Under the pieces are notes generated by a model. It saw only the letters and a list, made by a program, of their open reading frames with translations. It made no database searches and was not told the origin of the DNA. This document shows, in pieces, positions 5,205 to 8,760 of a stretch of DNA of 8,760 nucleotides (its first letter is position 1; every line of letters starts with the position of its first letter). This DNA comes from Flavobacteriaceae bacterium. Its GTDB lineage: Bacteria > Bacteroidota > Bacteroidia > Flavobacteriales > Flavobacteriaceae. The stretch lies in NCBI GenBank assembly GCA_013001365.1, contig JABDMQ010000383.1, forward strand, positions 1 to 8,760, read 5' to 3'. Both the position numbers and the translations under genes were made by a program.

Positions 5205-5604
5205 TATCCTTAAAAGCTTTGAACTCCAAGGCATTTCCTGCAGGATCAGCAAAGAACATGGTGGCTTGTTCGCCAACCTGACCTTCAAAACGCACATAGG
5301 GTTCGATGATGAAGTCGATATTCTTCGCCTTAAGCTCCTTTGAGAACTCCTGAAAAGTATCCCATGGCAAGACCACACCATAATGAGGAACAGGAACAGA
5401 TTTTCCATCCACGGGATTGCTGTGTAAATCATCCTCAGATTTTGGCTTGTAATGTATGACCAATTGATGCCCAAACAAATTGAAATCAACCCAATGGTCG
5501 CTACTTCGCCCTTCTTCACAATGAAGGACATCACGATAAAAGGTACGGCATTCGTCTAGATTATGAACCGGAATGGCAATGTGAAACGGGGAAATTGAAG
5601 ACAT
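5182..5604 (-). CDS. VOC-family (glyoxalase/dioxygenase fold) protein
   Basis: The 140 residues form two beta-alpha-beta-beta-beta modules of the vicinal-oxygen-chelate fold. The first begins FHIAIPVHNLDECRTFYRDVL (7-27), the second HYGVVLPWDTFQEF (74-87), ending MFFADPAGNALEFKAF (116-131). Candidate metal ligands are His8, His74 and Glu127, the usual positions in this superfamily, so a metal-dependent enzyme is likely; the substrate cannot be read from sequence. A dioxygenase, isomerase, lyase or resistance role are all possible. The ATG at 5604 lies 30 bp downstream of the secreted-protein stop (5635), consistent with cotranscription on the minus strand. The last 23 bp overlap the converging membrane-protein gene. 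Confidence 0.85.
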   Translation of the reverse strand: MSSISPFHIAIPVHNLDECRTFYRDVLHCEEGRSSDHWVDFNLFGHQLVIHYKPKSEDDLHSNPVDGKSVPVPHYGVVLPWDTFQEFSKELKAKNIDFIIEPYVRFEGQVGEQATMFFADPAGNALEFKAFKDINQLFAK

Positions 5605-5634
5605 GACACTTAGGATTTGTGGTAAAATTACAAT

Positions 5635-6204
5635 TTAATTCTCTTTTCGTGTACACGCGATCGTCCAAGTAGGATAAACGATCTTTTCCTCTTTATCTAC
5701 CCATTCTCCCTTCCATTTATAGCCGGATTCATTCATGTCGTAGAATGTGATCTTGTAAGATCCGTCCATGCCATTCGGCGCTTTCTGTTCTCGGTAAAGC
5801 ACTATTTCACCATCTTTTTTATTGCCTTCCCAGGCTGGAAGTGTCGTAGATGGCAAGAAATTGGAATAGTAATGTACATACCAGCGGCTACTATCAGCGA
5901 TGTATTGACGTATACTACCTGAATGCTTTCCGTCTGGTTTCAAGGTCTCGTCCTGGACACCTTTTCCGTTCATGATATATTTCCATCGCCAAATGATCGT
6001 CTCTGGTTCTGCCCATGTCTGGTCAGGATTCCTTAATACTGACTTACAATTGCATTCACCTATCATTGGTTGAAAATCCTTGACTTGCTCTGGAGCTTCT
6101 GGATGTACACGGCCAAAAGGATACTCTTTTGATGGTTCATATTCATATTGTGAGAAAATCAATGAAGAACAAAGAATTACCGAAAGGAAAATAGCTTTTT
6201 TCAT
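5635..6204 (-). CDS. Secreted lipocalin-like (DUF1579-like) protein of unknown function
   Basis: The 189-residue product has a Sec signal peptide (MKKAIFLSVILCSSLIFS, probable cut near 18-19) with no lipobox, so it is periplasmic or secreted. The mature part is rich in Trp, Tyr and Gly with alternating strand-like segments: MIGECNCKSVLRNP (47-60), IIWRWKYIMNGKGVQDE (70-86), SGSIRQYI (95-102), WYVHYYSN (108-115), GSYKITFYD (148-156), YKWKGEWV (162-169) and WTIACTRK (180-187). This resembles beta-barrel DUF1579-type proteins. Cys51, Cys53 and Cys184 could form a disulfide joining the two ends. It sits 82 bp after rluF and 30 bp before the VOC gene on the same strand. No Shine-Dalgarno precedes the ATG. 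The function is not recognised. Confidence 0.75.
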   Translation of the reverse strand: MKKAIFLSVILCSSLIFSQYEYEPSKEYPFGRVHPEAPEQVKDFQPMIGECNCKSVLRNPDQTWAEPETIIWRWKYIMNGKGVQDETLKPDGKHSGSIRQYIADSSRWYVHYYSNFLPSTTLPAWEGNKKDGEIVLYREQKAPNGMDGSYKITFYDMNESGYKWKGEWVDKEEKIVYPTWTIACTRKEN

Positions 6205-6286
6205 GATAAGGTGTTTACTTAAAATTATTGAAAATCATCGAATGTCGAGGGAAATTCCTTTGCAATTAGCAATTACTTAACAGCTA
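6205..6286 (-). other. Intergenic spacer after rluF: tandem GCAATTA, no clear terminator
   Basis: The 82-bp spacer holds two adjacent copies of GCAATTA on the plus strand (6262-6275) and two direct copies of TTACTTAA (6215-6222 and 6273-6280). rluF ends in tandem stops (TAA-TAG on the minus strand). No stem with a T-run was found, so read-through from rluF into the secreted-protein gene is possible. A TAATTTTA on the minus strand, ending about 16 nt before the ATG at 6204, is a 7/8 match to the -7 box but lacks a clear -33 element. Confidence 0.35.
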
Positions 6287-7054
6287 TTAATGCTCTTTTC
6301 GTTTATTGCGAGGTTGTCTGGAAGCATCAAAAGTCTTTACGGAATCTACTAAAAGCGCATCTAATTCTGCCATTTCCTTTGCAGTCAATTCACGGTATTC
6401 GCCGACGGGCGTATCAAGTGTAATATTCATTATTTTAACTCGTTTCAAGGTCTCTACTTCATAGTCAAGATATTCGCACATGCGCCTTATCTGCCTATTT
6501 AAACCTTGGGTCAAAATAATCCTGAATTCAAATTTATTTATGCGTTCCACCTTGCATTTTTTGGTAACTGTATCAAGGATCGGTACGCCATTGGACATGC
6601 GTTCAATAAAGGTCTGTGAAATCGGCTTGTTCACCTTTACTATGTACTCCTTCTCATGGTTGTTACTTGCTCGTAGGATTTTATTAACGATATCGCCATC
6701 GTCGGTCAAGAGTATCAATCCCTCACTGGGTTTGTCCAACCGTCCTATAGGGAAAATACGGGTAGGGTAATTTATGAAATCGATGATATTGTCTTTTTCA
6801 ACCCTGGTATCGGTTGTGCAAACAATTCCGACTGGTTTATTAAAAGCCAAATACACATTGTCCTTTTCGGTGTTCTTGATCACTTGTCCGTCTACAGCAA
6901 CAATTTCGCCAGGCGCTACTTTCGTACCCATTTCCGGTACCTTGCCATTGATGGTAACACGACCAGCATCGATCAATCGATCTGCTTCGCGACGGGAGCA
7001 ATAGCCAGCCTCACTTAGGTACTTGTTCAAACGCGTTAATTTAACCTCTGTCAT
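6287..7054 (-). CDS. rluF: 23S rRNA pseudouridine synthase RluF
   Basis: RluF converts one uridine of 23S rRNA domain V (U2604 in E. coli numbering) to pseudouridine. The 255 residues contain an N-terminal S4 RNA-binding domain (about 6-60, LNKYLSEAGYCSRREADRLI) and an RsuA/RluB/RluE/RluF catalytic domain. The active-site motif GRLDKPSEGL places the catalytic Asp at 107, the same number as in E. coli RluF. RluF-specific stretches are NKILRASNNHEKEYIV (124-139), SNGVPILDTVTKKCKV (154-169) and GLNRQIRRMCEYLDYEV (184-200). These separate it from RluB and RsuA. The C-terminal tail is short and basic, without the long Lys-rich extension of the E. coli enzyme. It begins 9 bp after the hydrolase stop, so it is probably the last gene of a coupled operon. 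Confidence 0.95.
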   Translation of the reverse strand: MTEVKLTRLNKYLSEAGYCSRREADRLIDAGRVTINGKVPEMGTKVAPGEIVAVDGQVIKNTEKDNVYLAFNKPVGIVCTTDTRVEKDNIIDFINYPTRIFPIGRLDKPSEGLILLTDDGDIVNKILRASNNHEKEYIVKVNKPISQTFIERMSNGVPILDTVTKKCKVERINKFEFRIILTQGLNRQIRRMCEYLDYEVETLKRVKIMNITLDTPVGEYRELTAKEMAELDALLVDSVKTFDASRQPRNKRKEH

Positions 7055-7063
7055 ATTGCAAAA

Positions 7064-7903
7064 TTAAGCATTCAAGAATTCCAGTATTTTTTTATTGACC
7101 GAATCATGGTGAAGCGAGTGGCCAAGCCCATCTGTCGTGATGAGTTTGGCATTCTCGAAGGCCTTGCTTATCATCAAGGCTTCCTTGTAGTCAATGATCT
7201 TATCTTGTTTATCATGTATGATCAGTCCTTTATTTTTGATGCCTTCTAAATATTTCGCTGTAGAGAATGATTCTGGCGTTCCACCAAAGCGATCCGTAAT
7301 TAATTTGTTCAGTCTTTGCTTTAAGAAACCACTATAGCCGAGCATGGAAGTATAACCTTCAAAAACATTAACGAACTCCGATGGTGCTCCAATGAGAACT
7401 AATTTTTCGAGATATTCTGGGAGATAATTCTTATTGAAGAAAACAGCAGCCATGCCACCAACTGAATGCCCTATAATAATTTTTGGTTGGTAGTGTTTTG
7501 CAGCTTCATTCATGAATTCAGCATACAACAAAGCATTGAATTTGCTGCCTCCCGATTGTCCGTGTGCCGGTGCATCCAGCGCTACGATATTGTACTTATC
7601 CTTCTTCAAGAATTTAATAAGTCGATGCCATCGCCAGGCATTGCTTTCCCAGCCATGGGCCAATAGAACGGTCGGGCCTTGACCTTTCCAATGATAGGTC
7701 ATTATCGCTGTCTCATTGAACTCGAGTTCATGTTGAATAGCTGATTTCAAGAACTTTTTCTGATCGTCAAGAATCCTTCCTTTTCTTGGGGTAGAAAAAA
7801 GGTTCAAAGCTTTTTCTGCAGCCAGTTCAGGAGCCAGGAAACTCAAGGTATTGAGATAAGTCCCTATTATTTTAGGAACGACTTTTTCAACGAAATTTTT
7901 CAC
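7064..7903 (-). CDS. Alpha/beta hydrolase
   Basis: The 279-residue product has a complete alpha/beta-hydrolase core. The oxyanion segment LLAHGW is at 80-85, the nucleophile elbow IGHSVGG at 144-150 with Ser147, the acid is probably Asp234 in LIIHDKQDK, and the base His262 is in GLGHSLHH. DAPAHGQSGGS (110-120) is the usual strand-4 loop. The first 65 or so residues form an Ala/Leu-rich extension (ETAxLNLFSTPRKG-like) seen in related hydrolases, and could touch the membrane. The substrate is unknown; an esterase or lipase-like activity is the default. The start is GTG at 7903, which overlaps the cupin stop (GTGA) and follows a strong GGGAGG, so translation is probably coupled to the cupin gene. 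Confidence 0.9.
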   Translation of the reverse strand: MKNFVEKVVPKIIGTYLNTLSFLAPELAAEKALNLFSTPRKGRILDDQKKFLKSAIQHELEFNETAIMTYHWKGQGPTVLLAHGWESNAWRWHRLIKFLKKDKYNIVALDAPAHGQSGGSKFNALLYAEFMNEAAKHYQPKIIIGHSVGGMAAVFFNKNYLPEYLEKLVLIGAPSEFVNVFEGYTSMLGYSGFLKQRLNKLITDRFGGTPESFSTAKYLEGIKNKGLIIHDKQDKIIDYKEALMISKAFENAKLITTDGLGHSLHHDSVNKKILEFLNA

Positions 7904-8271
7904 GAATCCTCCCTATTTACCAGTTCCATTGAAAACGCAGGTGTGCATATTGCCAGATACTCACATGGCTCGGTGAAGGGGTTAGAATATTGCACACGAG
8001 TGTGCTTTTGTATCCTTATGGATTGGCCTTCTTCCAATACTATGCTTTCTCCTTCGATTATGAATTGCTTCTGACCTTTGATAATATAAGTGTATTCATC
8101 AAATTCGGGTGTTTGAAATGGTTCGCTCCATCCTGGAGGTGCGATCATATGGGCAATGCTAATGTCTTTATTGCCATCGGTGGCAAGCCCGAAATGCTCT
8201 TCAATTAGTTTGCCATCTTTCGTTGGAACTATGAATGGAGAATCTTGTATTTGGAATTTCTTCATGGTCAT
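7900..8271 (-). CDS. Cupin-domain protein
   Basis: The 123 residues form a single small cupin barrel: IAHMIAPPGWSEPFQTPEFDEYTYIIKGQ (about 39-67) is motif 1 and EEGQSIRIQKHTRVQYSNP (about 80-98) is motif 2. Glu59 and His90 occupy the usual metal positions, but the two His of the classical HxH are replaced in the PFQTPE segment, with Gln53 the only likely ligand. Metal binding is therefore uncertain, and the protein may be a sensor, an isomerase or a non-metal cupin. The ATG at 8271 overlaps the YitT-family stop (ATGA), and the stop overlaps the hydrolase GTG, so it is coupled on both sides. An alternative ATG two codons in is less favoured because the overlap explains the first one. Confidence 0.82.
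   Translation of the reverse strand: MTMKKFQIQDSPFIVPTKDGKLIEEHFGLATDGNKDISIAHMIAPPGWSEPFQTPEFDEYTYIIKGQKQFIIEGESIVLEEGQSIRIQKHTRVQYSNPFTEPCEYLAICTPAFSMELVNREDS
7908..7913 (-). promoter_or_regulatory. Strong Shine-Dalgarno site GGGAGG before the hydrolase GTG
   Basis: On the minus strand, GGGAGG ends 4 nt before the GTG start and lies within the end of the cupin coding sequence. It is the best Shine-Dalgarno in the window, and settles the GTG as the hydrolase start. Confidence 0.75.
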
Positions 8272-8760
8272 TTCATTGGTTTTCTCTTGATCATTCCTCC
8301 TTTAAGGTCTTTAACGATTCCCATGATTATAAAGGCATTAAGATCGATCTTATCTATTTCAGTATGAAGTTTTGCTAATTCCAGACGGGTAACAACGGTA
8401 TAGATTATGTCTTTATCATAGCTGGTCCCTTTGCTGTCTAGACCACCTTTACCGGCATATATGGTACAGGCACGACCTAGTTTTTCGGTGAGCATGATCC
8501 TTAGTTCTTCATGTTTATCTGATATGATGGTTACCCCAACATATTCTTCAACACCATCAACCACAAAATCTACGGTGCGAGCGGCTACCAGATAAGTGAG
8601 AATTGCATAAAGAGCAATTTCTATTGAAAGCAAATAGGCGCCAACAGAGAAAATAATGATGTTTATAAGCAGAAGGACATCTCCAACGGTTATCGATAAT
8701 TTTCTGCTTAGGTATATGGCGAGAACTTCTGTACCATCGATGACACTGCCACCTCTCATG
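8268..8760 (-). CDS. YitT-family membrane protein, C-terminal part (5' end outside window)
   Basis: The frame continues through the right edge, and the first Met in the window (8759) is internal. The visible 163 residues cover the last membrane part (RGGSVIDGTEVLAIYLSRK, then helices near 25-44 and 46-64) and a cytoplasmic DUF2179 domain (about 73-155) with VGVTIIS, ACTIYAGKGGLDSKG, IIYTVVTRLELAKL and IDLNAFIIMGIVKDLKGG. This is the normal C-terminal half of YitT/DUF161-DUF2179 proteins of about 280-300 residues, whose transport function is not settled. DUF2179 is a ferredoxin-like fold thought to sense small ligands. The end MK overlaps the cupin start, so it is probably an early or first gene of the operon that includes cupin, hydrolase and rluF. 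Confidence 0.9.
   Translation of the reverse strand, partial: MRGGSVIDGTEVLAIYLSRKLSITVGDVLLLINIIIFSVGAYLLSIEIALYAILTYLVAARTVDFVVDGVEEYVGVTIISDKHEELRIMLTEKLGRACTIYAGKGGLDSKGTSYDKDIIYTVVTRLELAKLHTEIDKIDLNAFIIMGIVKDLKGGMIKRKPMK

Noticed and set aside
5205..5220. AAAGCTTT palindrome as a bidirectional terminator at the convergent junction
   Set aside because: It has no loop, no GC-rich stem and no T-run, and is inside the VOC coding sequence.
5142..5534. 130-residue open frame on the minus strand overlapping the VOC gene
   Set aside because: It is a shadow frame of the VOC gene, which has a complete fold and metal ligands; the shadow translation has no recognisable features.
6250..6258. GGAAATTCC palindrome as a regulatory site
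   Set aside because: The arms are only four bases long and are not near a recognisable promoter, so chance is sufficient.
7059..7066. TAATTTTG on the minus strand as a promoter -7 box for rluF
   Set aside because: It matches the consensus but lies only 4 nt before the ATG, so the transcript would start within the gene. It also overlaps the hydrolase stop codon, and the genes look cotranscribed.

Overview
The window looks like chromosomal DNA of a Bacteroidota bacterium, most likely a marine-type member of the Flavobacteriia. Four things point there: a surface-lipoprotein signal of the Cys-Ser-Ser-Asp-Asp-Asp kind, an extracellular protein with the 'FDLT ... NPQT-YLR' repeat typical of large Bacteroidota adhesins, a perfect TAnnTTTG promoter -7 box before ffh, and starts that mostly lack Shine-Dalgarno sequences. 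GC content in the housekeeping genes is about 45% by hand count of single sequence lines.

Layout, plus strand (1-5204). The window opens inside a large secreted protein whose end carries two copies of a Cys-rich lipocalin-like domain around an FDLT-type domain. A small lipoprotein follows that is a one-domain relative of those repeats. Next is a gene-free stretch (1480-1761) holding a 10-bp inverted repeat, two strong intrinsic terminators and the ffh promoter region with a dyad. Then come ffh (SRP GTPase), a four-helix-bundle (23S rRNA intervening-sequence type) gene, folD (one-carbon metabolism) and a YwaF/TIGR02206-type membrane protein.

Layout, minus strand (8760-5182). Six genes run the same way: the 3' part of a YitT-family membrane protein, a cupin, an alpha/beta hydrolase, the 23S rRNA pseudouridine synthase rluF, a secreted lipocalin-like protein of unknown role, and a VOC-fold protein. 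The first three overlap by 4 bp (ATGA, GTGA) and rluF follows after 9 bp, so these four are probably one translationally coupled operon. The plus and minus runs meet tail to tail with a 23-bp coding overlap at 5182-5204.

The most interesting feature is between ffh and folD. The four-helix-bundle gene is much more AT-rich (about 31% GC) than its neighbours and is bracketed by imperfect inverted repeats of about 21 bp (3111-3132 and 3538-3558). The whole looks like a compact 448-bp unit, structurally reminiscent of the intervening sequences inside some 23S rRNA genes but placed between protein genes. No RNA genes, CRISPR arrays, transposase genes or phage genes were seen.
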